From Conchocele bisecta (lineage: Eukaryota; Mollusca; Bivalvia; Lucinida; Thyasiridae), in NCBI GenBank assembly GCA_029237695.1, contig CM055266.1, positions 124,610,569 through 124,674,568 of the forward strand: a stretch of DNA of 64,000 nt, written 5' to 3'. How positions within the stretch are numbered: the stretch's first letter is position 1; each line of letters starts with the position of its first letter. This document shows, piece by piece, positions 54,201 through 64,000 of this stretch. Position numbers and translations under genes: made by a program. Under the pieces are notes generated by a model. The model made no database searches. It had not been told where the DNA came from and worked only from the letters and a program-made list of their open reading frames with translations.

Positions 54201-54446
54201 TGTACGAACGGGGTCAAAACTAAACTTACAGGAGCAGCTATAAAAAAATATACAGGTGCACCTGCATTTTTTACAGCTGCACCTGTAAATGTATAGCTGC
54301 ACCTGTAAAATACGTTTATAGCTGCAGCTATAAAAATACAGCTGCAGCTGTACATTTTACAGGTGCAGCTATACATTTACAGGTGCACCTGTATATTTTT
54401 ATAGCTGCACCTGTAAGTTTAGTTTTGACCCCGTTCGTACACCATA
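54201..54446. mobile_element. Second phased-palindrome MITE (9 units)
   Basis: Ends TGTACGAACGGGGTCAAAAC and GTTTTGACCCCGTTCGTACACCATA-type. Units begin at 54229, 54253, 54274, 54294, 54319, 54339, 54360, 54380 and 54402, each a 12-bp near-palindrome (for example CAGGTGCACCTG, TAGCTGCAGCTA). Spacings are 20-25 bp, mean about 21.6. Confidence 0.85.
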
Positions 54447-54449
54447 CTG

Positions 54450-54750
54450 GTCGATGTAATTATATTGAGCCCTCTATGAAAGTGAGAGGGTTTAATGTCC
54501 CAGTAACAGCCATGGTCATTTAGGGACGGGAGGAGAAATGACATTAGTTGTTTTATTTATTTTCATGTCAACATCTCAAGTTATTTTAGGCAGTCTCCAA
54601 GAACAGAGATTTATTGGGGTTTTACGTCTGTTCAACAGTAAGGTCAAATATGCACCTTAATTTCAAAACTGGATATAAATACAAAAAAAACTTGACATGC
54701 CAGTCGTAAGCCAGATAAATAAGTACAGCCACTCCTTTGAGGCTGGACAT
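54450..54750. other. No gene; SINE-like relics
   Basis: GAGAGGGTTTAATGTCCCAG (54484) and GGGGTTTTACGTCTGTTCAA (54617) resemble decayed SINE 3' ends. Nothing is bounded. Confidence 0.4.
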
Positions 54751-54758
54751 AATATTAA

Positions 54759-54982
54759 CCCTTTGACAACACACAACAATTGTCGTCTGCTGTTGCTTTT
54801 ATATCTTGCCTTATTTCTCAATAAAAACATGGTTTGACAGCACTTCAGAATCATGGAAATGATTCTGAAGTGCTTTCAAATCATGTTGTAAATTATTCTA
54901 CAGTGCTGTCAAATCATGTTTTTGATGATAAAAATAGAAAATAAACAGCAGACGACAAAAAATCAAGATAGCGGTGTAAGGG
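54759..54982. mobile_element. MITE-3 copy at TTAA
   Basis: CCCTTTGACAACACACAACA ... AGATAGCGGTGTAAGGG with TTAA on both sides (54755-54758, 54983-54986). Confidence 0.85.
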
Positions 54983-55193
54983 TTAATGGGGAAAATAACC
55001 AACAAGTAACATAAACAATTGACAGGCAGTATTATTTTTACAATTCATATACATAATAAAAATATACAAAAATATATAAATTACAAATAAATAATTCTGG
55101 GCAAACTTCTGATTCTGTACAAGCGTTGTTGCCAGTATTAAATGGGCCCATATTATCTCCCGTATCACATCTCCAGTATTTCGCTGATATTGA

Positions 55194-55265
55194 TGTTTGT
55201 TTCTTTGTTTGTTTGTTTGTTTGTTTGTTTGTTTATTGGTGTTTATTCTCCCACCTGCCACCCAC
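55194..55265 (-). mobile_element. SINE-H, 72-bp internally deleted copy
   Basis: A (TTTG)n tail and TTATTGGTGTTTA are joined directly to TTCTCCCACCTGCCACCCAC, the two ends of SINE-H. TCGCTGATATTGA flanks it (55181-55193, 55266-55278). Confidence 0.85.
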
Positions 55266-55324
55266 TCGCTGATATTGAGTTAGAAACAGAATTTGTGCAA
55301 TAACTTCTCTAAATGACATTGATT

Positions 55325-55797
55325 TGATTTGATTTAATGGTGTTCAACGGCCTATGAACAGCTACGGTCATATTAGGCCGGGTTATGTTTGTTTGTTTGT
55401 TTATTGGTGTTTAACGGCCTATCAACAGCTAAGGCCATGTAAGGCCGGGCAAACAGGTTCAATCCCGTTTTAACCTGCTGCATTGGGAGGGAAAATCCCA
55501 AAATCAGAACTGAATATTTACATCGAGATAAAATATATTCAGCCCTGAAATAACCCGACCTGGTGCCAGGTCCATGCCACACCAGTTACTTGGCCCCTTC
55601 CCCTAAAATAGGATTACAAATAATCGAAAACTCACATAAGGGGTATAACCAGATTCAACTGTCACATACAAAATGCCAAAGACGTACGTGAGGGCCAAAC
55701 CAGGTCTCCATTTGGAATTCCGGTAAGGATGAACCCTGATCGTTGAATTACTCATCGCATGCTCCCACCTACCACCCACTGGCCGGGTTAACGGAGT
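55325..55797 (-). mobile_element. SINE-H fragment interrupted by a full SINE-H
   Basis: TTTAATGGTGTTCAACGGCC to GGCCGGGTTA (55385), resuming ACGGAGTCG after 55790. Confidence 0.7.
55386..55780 (-). mobile_element. SINE-H full copy nested in SINE-H
   Basis: 395 bp from TGTTTGTTTGTTTATTGGTG to GCTCCCACCTACCACCCACT. GGCCGGGTTA at 55376-55385 and 55781-55790 is the 10-bp target duplication. Confidence 0.85.
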
Positions 55798-55799
55798 CG

Positions 55800-56115
55800 A
55801 TTTGATTTATTGGTGTTTAACAGCCTATCAACAGCTAAGGTCATTTAAAGCCGGGCCAACGGGTTCGATCCCGCATGCAACCTGCTGCATCAAGGAGAAT
55901 ATACCAAAATCAAGAATATCAAAATAAATATATATTCAGCCCTGAAATTAGAATAACCCGACATGGTACCATGTCCATACCACACCAGTCACTTGGTTAA
56001 CGGGGTCAAATCCCACATTTCTACCAACAATAAAATGTACCCGAGGGCCAAACCAGGATATCGGGATGAATCTACCCATTATATTTACCCTTCGCTTGCT
56101 CCCATCCAACTGCCC
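55800..56115 (-). mobile_element. SINE-H copy with internal rearrangement
   Basis: ATTTGATTTATTGGTGTTTA to TGCTCCCATCCAACTGCCCA. GTTAACGGGGTCAAATCCCA near 55996 replaces part of the middle. Confidence 0.7.
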
Positions 56116-56245
56116 AGAATAACTTCTGTAAACGACATTGAAAGTGGACATAAATTTCAGAGCTCATGCGGAATAAAATTCCGCATAAGCTCTGGAATTT
56201 ATGTCAACTTTTGAGATTATTTATGGAAAATATTGATGTTTCAAA
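56116..56245. mobile_element. MITE-5 centre
   Basis: ACATAAATTTCAGAGCTCAT / GCTCTGGAATTTATGT arms around GCGGAATAAAATTCCGC. Termini are missing. Confidence 0.65.
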
Positions 56246-56249
56246 ATCA

Positions 56250-56610
56250 AGATTGACAAAATGGAGAGGAGATAAGTGAGATAAATCCAGAGGCGGGCCC
56301 AAATACTATTGCAGAACATAAACATCTAACTTATTACAGCTAGGGCAAACGTAACACAGTGGCAAGTGGATATCTTCTTTTTTCTTCCCATCGATGTATA
56401 ACCTTAATACACGTTATTGTTCAAATATTGGATTTTAAGGAATTAAATGCACGGGGGCGTTTCCATTTCCTGTCCAACAGTTAATCATTAAATTTGTTAA
56501 TATGTAACTTATTGGGGTTAAATCTTGCAATATTTGAAATAAGTGGGGAGTGATACTGGCCAGCGAATGGCTTAGAACGTGGAGTGAACTATAAATATGT
56601 ATATCTGTGC
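56250..56610. other. No feature recognised
   Basis: Non-coding sequence. Confidence 0.4.
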
Positions 56611-56617
56611 ATCTTAA

Positions 56618-56858
56618 CCCTTACACCGCTATCTTAATTATATTGTCGTCGGCTGTTTATTTTCTATTTTCCATTTTTCTCATCAAAACATGCTTCGACA
56701 GCACTTTAGAATAATTCACAACATGCTTTGACAGCACTTCAGAATCATTTCCATTGGAAATGATTCTGAAGTGCTGTCAAACCATGTTTTTATTGAGAAA
56801 TAACGTAAGATATAAAAGCAACAGCAGACGACAATTGTTGTGAGTAGCGGTCTAAGGG
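56618..56858. mobile_element. MITE-3 copy
   Basis: CCCTTACACCGCTATCTTAA after TTAA (56614-56617) to AGTAGCGGTCTAAGGG. The right TTAA has decayed to TTCA. Confidence 0.8.
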
Positions 56859-56989
56859 TTCACAGCTGTTTATAGCTATTGCAAAATGCCATCTGATCAA
56901 TTCCGTGTTGTGATGGATGTTACCAATAATATTCTACATCAAGAGTCACAAGTTGGTCACAAACAATGCTTGATATTAATTGAATAACC

Positions 56990-57230
56990 AGGGGTTCATT
57001 TCACTAAATTTTGAATAACAACAAAAATGCATGAAGATTTTTATGAATTTGCAGTTTCACAGACTTTTATGATAGTGGCTATTACCAGATGTACAATTAA
57101 ATATGCAGAAATCCACTAATTATTTTAATTAATGTATTTATCTCTGCAAATGTGTTTGCATGTTTTAGAGTATTTAAAAACTTCTTACCGGTAATTAATT
57201 GCACATGTATGAAGTTTACTGAAACAAGCC
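56990..57230. mobile_element. Decayed MITE-8
   Basis: GGGTTCATTTCACTAAATTT on the left, GAAGTTTACTGAAACAAGCC on the right. Confidence 0.55.
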
Positions 57231-57412
57231 GCACATTCCTAACACAAAACCTATGTTGATGTTTAATAAAATTTAAACAAACCATTGTCAATAATACAAT
57301 CTAGTTCCATATGACTATAATCCATTTACGAAATTAATGCTTTACATCTTGGGGGTCTTATAACATAGGGTCAATGTCGATCTTCAAATCCATTTTCAGC
57401 AACGATCCTTAA

Positions 57413-57619
57413 CCCTTCCTACGTTGTTGACGGAAATTGCCGTCTGCCAGTTTTTAATTTTTGCTTTAATTCTTAACAAAAAACTGGTTTTGACAGCACA
57501 TGAGAATCGTCTCCAGTGGAGACGATTCTCATGTGCTGTCAAAACCAGGTTTTTGTCGAGAAATATTGAAAATAAAACATTACCAGCAGACGACAGCATT
57601 TAATTCAGCGTAGTAAGGG
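57413..57619. mobile_element. MITE-3 variant at TTAA
   Basis: CCCTTCCTACGTTGTTGACG ... CAGCGTAGTAAGGG with TTAA on both sides (57409-57412, 57620-57623). Core palindrome GAATCGTCTCCAGTGGAGAC. Confidence 0.85.
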
Positions 57620-57746
57620 TTAAGATATTGTGCATGTAGTATTATAGGGCAAACCAGGAGATAGACTAATAATAAGCCTCGTCACAGACATGTACAAAAA
57701 GCCTCCCGGTAGTTATTGTATTTTGAATATTGTCAGATCCTTCTAA

Positions 57747-57980
57747 CCCTTAGACCGCTACACACAACAATTGTCGTCCGCCGTTGCTTTTATATCTTGT
57801 CTTATTTCTCAATAAAAACATGGTTTGACAGCACTTCAGAATCATTTCCAATGGAAATGATTCTAAAGTGCTGTCAAATCATGTTGTAAATTATTCTAAA
57901 GTGCTGTCTAAGCATGTTTTTGATGATAAAAATAGAAAATAAATAGCAGACGACGAAAAATTAAGATAGCGGTGTAAAGG
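57747..57980. mobile_element. MITE-3 copy
   Basis: CCCTTAGACCGCTACACACA ... GATAGCGGTGTAAAGG before TTAA (57981-57984). The left TTAA is mutated to CTAA. Confidence 0.8.
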
Positions 57981-58177
57981 TTAAGAGGTTGAAATTTCAT
58001 AAATGGTCAGCAATTTTCAACAACATCTACTGTATATTGCAGATAAGCAATAATAAATATAGAACACTGACTGAGAGAAAAAAACAGTTTTATGTATGCG
58101 TCCCAAGATGAAACTGTGCATCTACAGTCTACCATGTATCAACTGGGATAAGTTTATTGCCAATATTATTTCATGGA

Positions 58178-58598
58178 CAAGGTGTATGATCACGTGGTAC
58201 TAACAACAACAACAAGTACTGAAACTTCCAGAATCCATCCGATTGAAAGTACGTATTCTTTTATATTGTCCTTATAACGTAACGGATTTTGATGAAATAC
58301 GGCGCATCAAACGCGTCTTGTTAATCTGCATTTGGTGGCCTCTGTATTTTCGCCCAAACTTATGTCGTTTTTGCGAAGAATCGATTTCCGTGTCGGAGAC
58401 ACGGAAATCGATTCTTTGCAAAAACAACATAAGTCTGTGCCAAACTCCCTGGACCACCAAATGCATCTCATGAAGACGAGTTTGCCACGCCATATTTCAT
58501 CGAATATCCGTTGCATATTAAGGAAAATATCAAATAATACTTACTTTGGAGTGAGCGACATTGTTGTTGTTGTGGTAACCGCGTGATCATGCACCTTG
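58178..58598. mobile_element. MITE-9 copy
   Basis: CAAGGTGTATGATCACGTGG ... AACCGCGTGATCATGCACCT ends. The perfect central palindrome GAATCGATTTCCGTGTC makes frames on both strands look coding. Confidence 0.85.
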
Positions 58599-58799
58599 AT
58601 GGAAAGGCTCACTAATAAATAACGTAGGTTTTTCACAATTCACAAATGCAGGCTATCATCCATACACAACGTATTGCAACCGTAAACATCATTAATATAT
58701 AATTACATGCACTAATTCTGACAGGCACCCACTTTGGCAAAATGACAATAAACAGCAAACATATTTGTTTAATGACTAGGAAATCAACAAGAATTCCAT

Positions 58800-59180
58800 G
58801 GAATTTATGTCCCTCTTACAGAGACTAGAAGATTCATAGTTCAAGTTCACTGGCGATTATCTCATCCAAAGGTCAAGGTCAAAACCACCCGTATAACAGT
58901 GGGTGCATATTCATCAATATGAAGCTATTGATGAAGTTTGGTAATGATTTGAGTAACGGATCACGAGATAATCAACATTTGGATGTACATCCGAAATTGT
59001 TGACACAAATGAAAGTACAGGCCATCACGGTCAAGGTCACAGGAATGACACTGGGTGGATAGCAATCAATTGATGAAGTTTGGTAATGATCCGACTAACG
59101 GGTCACGAGGTATACAACATTGGACATACGTGTAAAATTGTCGAAGCCAACTACTACCACAAGGACAACGACGACGAAGC
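58800..59180. mobile_element. PRL-like tandem segment
   Basis: Two units about 143 bp apart share TTGATGAAGTTTGGTAATGA and ACGGTCAAGGTCACA-type motifs. No clear ends. Confidence 0.45.
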
Positions 59181-59211
59181 CTACGCCATTCGTCCCCACT
59201 ATCTGTCTTAA

Positions 59212-59445
59212 CCCTTTCACCCCTAAGTAACTGGAAAAGATTTTGATATGTTAATTTTGCAGCCAATCCAATCATCACAAAATGATTTTCTAACTAGTCT
59301 ATTTATGAAAAGGTTGTTTTTCTCGTTCTCAAAAATATGAAAATTACTTTTAAAGAGTGCAGATCCTGACGATCGTTACGAGCCGGCTCATCTGGATCTG
59401 CACTGTTTGCATAAACCACTATAGCGGGCTTTCGGGTTCAAAGGG
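59212..59445. mobile_element. MITE-4 copy at TTAA
   Basis: CCCTTTCACCCCTAAGTAAC ... GGGTTCAAAGGG with TTAA on both sides (59208-59211, 59446-59449). Confidence 0.85.
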
Positions 59446-59569
59446 TTAATATTGATTGTGTTAGGAAGTTACGTCTTTAAAACACAGTTGAGCAATTTCA
59501 AATGAAGCAGGTTGTACTGTTTACAACAAGCCACATATTATTTGGGCCTCCGGCTGAGACAAGAGGTTT

Positions 59570-59725
59570 CAAAAAGTGCAGATCCTGATGAGACGGCTCG
59601 ATACGAGCCGGCTCATCTGGATCTGCACTTTTTCAGGACATATGCGACCAGTGTAGCCCCAGATCAGCCTGCGCAGTCTGATCTGTATCCACACTGTTCA
59701 CCAACCAGTCACACAGACATGCTTA
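59570..59725. repeat. Chimera of MITE-4 centre and MITE-1 interior
   Basis: AAAAAGTGCAGATCCTGATG palindrome of MITE-4 (59572-59632), then GCGACCAGTGTAGCCCCAGA of MITE-1. Confidence 0.6.
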
Positions 59726-59778
59726 ATGCCTTAAAAACAAGGATTAGACCCTGATGCAGCTATGGATGCAAACCGGTA

Positions 59779-60125
59779 GCCGACTTCACCAAAATTGCTA
59801 AGTGCACAAATCTAGCGAAGTGTACTTTGAGGGAGTCATTTTCAGTTTATGTATAAATAAATTAATTTTACTTAAGTCAAAATATTTATTTTCTAATACA
59901 AACAATGGCTGTGATAATATAATAAATGCACCAAATGTATGTTTCATAATTTTAATCGTCAAATATAAATATGCATTTGCGGTATGTGCAATAATGGTAC
60001 TGAAATACATTATTGCACATACAGCAAATGCATGTTTTTTGATAATCTGTACTACAGATAGATAATTACTTCCTCAAATTTCACTTAGTTAGCCAAGTAC
60101 ACTTGGCGATTTTGGTGAAGACTGA
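59779..60125. mobile_element. Divergent MITE-2 copy
   Basis: GTAGCCGACTTCACCAAAAT and GCGATTTTGGTGAAG ends. The centre has a different palindrome, GTATGTGCAATAATG / CATTATTGCACATAC. Confidence 0.65.
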
Positions 60126-60316
60126 TACAGTACCTAGATTTTCCACAAATGTGCTAAAGTAGCAATTCTCAGCCCGCGGCCCATTATTATCACATCTATG
60201 ATTGTGATAATTAGCCACAGACTAGCTGTGTCTACGATTGTGAACAAGCAGCCACAAAGAATGTGTAGACAACTTCATATACGCATTCTCATCACGGGAC
60301 AATCAAATGAATAGGA

Positions 60317-60410
60317 AATATGTGGCTGTGACTGGACAATTGGGGCTTATGGGTTTTGCGACCAGTGTAGCTCCAGATCAGCCTGTACATCTGCACAAAT
60401 CTGAACAGAA
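60317..60410. mobile_element. MITE-1 left part
   Basis: TGTGGCTGTGACTGGACAAT to GTACATCTGCACAAATCTGA. Confidence 0.75.
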
Positions 60411-60467
60411 ATTATGGAGTCTCATGGCCAAGCTGTGATTTCAAGAGAACAGAGTGTATGCTCAAAT

Positions 60468-60715
60468 TTTGTTTGTTGGGGTTTAACTGCCTATCAACAG
60501 CTAAAGTCATTTAAGGCCGGGTCAGTGGGTTTAGTACTAAATCCCATATATTACCTGTACAAATCGGGAGAAAATCCCAAAATCAGAACTGAATATTTAC
60601 AATAAAAAATGATATATTCAGCCCTGAAATCAGAATAATCCTCATCTGATGCCAGGTCCTCGCCACACCAGAATCACTTGGCCCCCTCCAAAAAGTATTA
60701 GGATCGGTACTAATA
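60468..60715 (-). mobile_element. SINE-H variant, truncated
   Basis: TTTGTTGGGGTTTAACTGCC with the GGGTTTAGTACTAAATCCCA variant of 51675-52010. Confidence 0.75.
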
Positions 60716-60829
60716 CAGGCTTGTAGTCTCGGGTCTGATCAGCATGGAACATTCGTGCAGAGCAGAATGCTGATCTGGGTCTACATTGGTAGCAAGGGTC
60801 AAAAGACCAATTTCAGTCACAATTGTGAC

Positions 60830-61610
60830 GTGTTAAGTAGTGCAGACACCAATCAGACTTAATGAAACAGGAAAATCGGACATGGCTCAAACATTAAAAT
60901 AGCTACAATATTGGATAACAAGGGCACATGCTTATACAACATGGTCCAAATTCATACTCAAAACCAGGCAGTTTGGTTCTATAAGCAAGGGCCCTTGGAT
61001 AGTATTAATGAGCTAGTACCAGTCGCAATAACAACGATTGCCAAAGACCAATATACAGCAATATGCAAAAAAGCATGTCAAATTTCATACACATGTAGCC
61101 CGATGTAGAATACCTGGATAATTTATGCATAGTCTAATGGAAGTCAGGCTTACATGTGTCAATAAGGTGAATTATTACGGAGGTAGAACTGTATGCAGTT
61201 ACAATCAACGCCACTGATAATCTCACTCGACAACGGTTGATCAAGAAAACTGTCACAATGGCTGGATAGTCGGACATTCAACACAAGTAAACACCCGGGG
61301 CCAATAGTTAATCGAGAGGATTGTGGTGTTACATCATATGGGGAGCATTGTACATTCAACGGAAAATAATAATACACACTCGAGTACTGAAAAGCAGGGT
61401 CCTGATCTGGTGCCAGGCACCGTTACTACACCGGATCACTTGGTATTAGGCATTGAACCAGTAAGATTCACTGTTAAGGTTTGAATCCTGACGAATGGAT
61501 TTATTGCTAAGGCAAACCTTCCAACCCTCCCAACGAATATTTGAAGAAAACATGCATAATAATTATGGTGGTCGTGAATGACTAATATTACATGTATTTC
61601 CCAGACAGGA
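60830..61610. other. No gene recognised
   Basis: Only short frames without motifs. A SINE-H-like patch (CCTGATCTGGTGCCAGGCAC) is at 61402. Confidence 0.4.
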
Positions 61611-61624
61611 ACTGAAAATGGCAC

Positions 61625-61975
61625 TAAAATTGCCAAAACCCAATTGAAATCAGAAGTAGCGAGTATCAAAAAGCAATAAAAGATTTGTGGTACCTTTATC
61701 ATTCTGCAGAAAACAATTAACAGACCACAAATATAGCATATTTTTTCTTATTTTCATGAAAACACATCTTGGTGTTTCATTAGAATTGTCTCCAAGGATT
61801 CTAATGAAATGCCATGACATGTTTTCGTTTCGAAGCAAACTATTCAATAATTGCTGTCTGTTGATGTGTAAACAGTAGTGTGATTTTATTTTACCCAATT
61901 AAAATTTTGAAATACCCAATTGCTTCAGAAATGATGGAGTGACAATACTCAATAAATACCTTATCTGGAGCCCTG
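61625..61975. mobile_element. MITE-11 (hAT-like) copy, left-truncated
   Basis: AAATTGCCAAAACCCAATTG to ACCTTATCTGGAGCCCTG. Confidence 0.75.
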
Positions 61976-62122
61976 TTTAAATGAATAGCTGCTGAGACAT
62001 GAAGAATTATACATGCCAGTGACAATCACTGTTATGGAGCGTTTCTACAATTTATCTACATTTAACATGGTACCAATTTCTGACAAGAGATGATGCATGT
62101 TCAGAATTTTACATTATCTTGA

Positions 62123-62355
62123 AATGTGGCTGTGACTGGAGAAAAGGGGCCTATAGGTTTTGCGGTCAGTGTAAATCCAGATCAGCTTGTGCATCCGCAG
62201 TCTGGTCAGGATCTGCCATGTTCGTCATCCCATCAATGAAACACCCGCCATGTTTCTAATGAGTGCAATAGATCACTATCAGGCAACAGGAGTGCTATTT
62301 GAGCAAGAGCTACACTGGTCGCAGAACCCATAAGCCCTGTTTCTCCAGTCACAAA
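62123..62355. mobile_element. MITE-1 copy
   Basis: TGTGGCTGTGACTGGAGAAA and TGTTTCTCCAGTCACAAATA ends. Confidence 0.85.
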
Positions 62356-62359
62356 TAAG

Positions 62360-62655
62360 TTGTGATCAGTATTAGGCAGCACTAATAAAAACGTTTACCA
62401 TGGTACACATGTACAATGGCCACACATTCAAGATGACCATTCCGTTACACAAGGCTTATTTGGTTAAGCAATCAAATTATTACTAATATGCCATTTAAAC
62501 AGTTTCAGTAAAAAAAACCAGCCCATCTTGCATTGGTGTGCACTTGAAAAGTGGGGTAAAAATTATGTATGTGTTATTGTGACAAGAATAGAGTGAAAAT
62601 ATTATCAACAGGCTGCTGGTAGTTGTGTAGGCAAATCACGATATTACCCGTCGCG
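62360..62655. other. No feature recognised
   Basis: Non-coding. Confidence 0.35.
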
Positions 62656-62657
62656 TG

Positions 62658-62837
62658 AGTTGATCCTGATCTAATAGCACACTCGTGTAGCTTGATAATG
62701 ATCTATATTGCCTGTTAGGAGCATGGCAGATGTTTTATTGATGGAATGGCGAACAGTGCAGATCCTGATCGGCTGATCTGGATCTACACTGGTCGCAAAA
62801 AACCCATAAGCCCCATTTCTCCAGTCACAGCCACATA
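62658..62837. mobile_element. MITE-1, left-truncated
   Basis: CCTGATCTAATAGCACACTC to CTCCAGTCACAGCCACATAT. Confidence 0.8.
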
Positions 62838-62839
62838 TA

Positions 62840-62930
62840 AGGCCAGCCATGTGACTTTGCAACTAAGGAGAATTGCAATTTCTGAATAAAAATATTTACA
62901 GAAATAGTGATATTTTCAGTAAGTTGTCTG
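62840..62930. repeat. MITE-5 fragment hosting a SINE
   Basis: GGCCAGCCATGTGACTTTGC and ATATTTACAGAAATAGTGAT match the MITE-5 left half. The SINE-H at 62931 splits it. Confidence 0.5.
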
Positions 62931-63318
62931 TTTGTTTGTTTATTGGTGTTTAACGGCCTATCAACAGCTAAGGTCATGTAAGGCCGGGCAAACGGGTTCA
63001 ATCCCATTTTAACCTGCTGCATTGGGGGGAAAATACCAAAATCATAACGGAATATTTACATCGAGATAAAATATATTCAGCCCTGAAATAACCCGACCTG
63101 GTGCCAGGTCCATGCCACACAGTTACTTGGCCCCTTCCCCTAAAATAGGATTACAAATAATCGAATACTCACATAAGGGGTATAACCAGATTCAACTGTC
63201 ACATACAAAATGCCAAAGACGTATGTGAGGGCCAAACCAGGTCTCCAGTCGGAATTCCGGTAAGGATGAACCCCGATCGTTAAATTACCCATTGCTTACT
63301 CCCACCTGCCACCCACCC
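62931..63318 (-). mobile_element. SINE-H full copy with 12-bp target duplication
   Basis: 388 bp from TTTGTTTGTTTATTGGTGTT to TCCCACCTGCCACCCACCC. GTAAGTTGTCTG flanks it (62919-62930, 63319-63330). Confidence 0.88.
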
Positions 63319-63359
63319 GTAAGTTGTCTGATCCATTACCGATGACCATAGAAACTTAA

Positions 63360-63750
63360 AGGTGGCCGCAACTGGAGAAATGGGGCTTATGGCACAAATA
63401 CGAGCCTAGTATTCCTCATCTACGAGCACACTCCTGTAGCCTGATAAAGATCTACGGTATACTGCTTGTTACACGCATGATGAATGTTTCACGGACTGAA
63501 TGGTGAGCAGTGCAGATGCTAAACAGACCGGCGTAACTCCTCATCTTCTAGGACACTCCTGTACCCTGATAAAGATCTATACTGCTTGTTACAAGTATGA
63601 TGAATGTTTCACGGACTAACTGGCAAACAGTGCAGAGCCCGAGCACGTAGAGTGCTCAGGCTCTGCACTGTTTGCCAGTTAGTCCGCGAAACATTCATCA
63701 TACTGGTCATAGCAGCCATAAGCTTCATTTCTCCAGTTACAGCCACCCAT
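63360..63750. mobile_element. MITE-1 copy with internal duplication
   Basis: GGTGGCCGCAACTGGAGAAA and ATTTCTCCAGTTACAGCCAC ends. The block CACTCCTGTA...GATGAATGTTTCACGGAC occurs twice (63428, 63552) before a GCAGAGCCCGAGCACGTAGA palindrome. Confidence 0.75.
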
Positions 63751-63871
63751 ACATAACACAAACACCTGAACAGCCAATTAGCGGTTATACACGGACAAGC
63801 ACACAATGCAAGTATTTAGCACATTGCTGTATATGTCGGCAATACACACGAGTAGTAGGCTGAGGTATGAT

Positions 63872-64000
63872 AATCATACATGGTTGTGATTGCAGAAATG
63901 GGACTTATTATTACGGGTTTTGCGACCAGTAGCCTATTTCACCAACATTGCAAAGTACAGTGAAACCTCTCTAAACCGGACTCTCTGGGAGGTTCCCAGG
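63872..64000. mobile_element. Three-level nest: MITE-7 in MITE-2 in MITE-1 (cut by window end)
   Basis: The MITE-1 left end (ATGGTTGTGATTGCAGAAAT) stops at 63928. The MITE-2 left end GTAGCCTATTTCACCAACAT (63929) runs to CAAAGTA (63957), where MITE-7 begins CAGTGAAACCTCTCTAAACC at a TA. Confidence 0.8.

Noticed and set aside
53960..54376. A cysteine-rich minus-strand protein
   Set aside because: The Cys-Thr-rich pattern is the translation of the 12-bp palindrome array, and the frame crosses a PRL boundary.
58243..58586. Paired open frames on both strands suggesting overlapping genes
   Set aside because: The mirror-like proteins come from the perfect palindrome of MITE-9; the same is seen at 35849-36159.

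Overview
The window is eukaryotic nuclear DNA, most likely from a bivalve mollusc. The evidence is AT-rich sequence, one intron-rich metazoan gene, many short inverted-repeat transposons, and tandem-repeat elements with (ACGG)n blocks and terminal hairpins that resemble the bivalve 'pearl'/Helentron-type families. The species assignment is inference; I cannot name a species.

Only one protein-coding host gene is supported: ABTB1 (ankyrin repeat and BTB domain containing 1) on the + strand. It has twelve coding exons from 12722 to 30587, every intron is GT-AG, and the joined CDS is 1,428 nt (475 codons plus stop). It encodes N-terminal ankyrin repeats, two BTB/POZ domains and a helical C-terminus. 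Its introns are largely built of mobile elements, several ending within about 15-40 nt of splice sites. The stop codon is followed within 12 nt by a palindromic element whose two arms are 0.7 kb apart, and a 30-nt near-copy of the gene's last codons lies about 1 kb downstream.

The rest is repeats. Labels used below: MITE-1 (ends TGTGGCTGTGACTGG), MITE-2 (GTAGCCTATTTCACC), MITE-3, -4, -10 and -12 (all flanked by TTAA, piggyBac-like), MITE-5 (GTGATTTTGTACC), MITE-6 (composite palindrome, GGAATGAATGGCC), MITE-7 (CAGTGGAACCTCT, TA target), MITE-8 (GGGGCCCGTTTCACTAAAC), MITE-9 (GGTGTATGATCACGTGG), MITE-11 (CAGGGCTCCAGATAA, hAT-like), SINE-H (about 390 bp with an AAAC/TTTG tail and 10-13 bp target duplications) and PRL (pearl/Helentron-like). 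There are three broken non-LTR reverse-transcriptase relics (456-1548 +, 11671-12180 -, 14047-15566 -).

Layout: 1-12.7 kb is a LINE relic, MITEs, a 28-bp minisatellite grown inside MITE-1, two foldback elements, a PRL element and microsatellites. 12.7-30.6 kb is ABTB1 and its repeat-filled introns, including a 23-bp array of perfect AP-1-type motifs and a 1.64-kb element with identical 183-bp inverted ends. 30.6-64 kb is gene-free nested repeats, including a 3 x 219 bp tandem array, PRL elements inside MITEs, SINEs inside PRL elements, and a pair of elements made of regularly spaced 12-bp E-box-like palindromes.

I found no prokaryotic feature, CRISPR array, rRNA or intact tRNA gene. The most unusual items are the two phased motif arrays, the 3'-end architecture of ABTB1, and the nested insertions whose empty sites can be read from paralogous copies in the same window.
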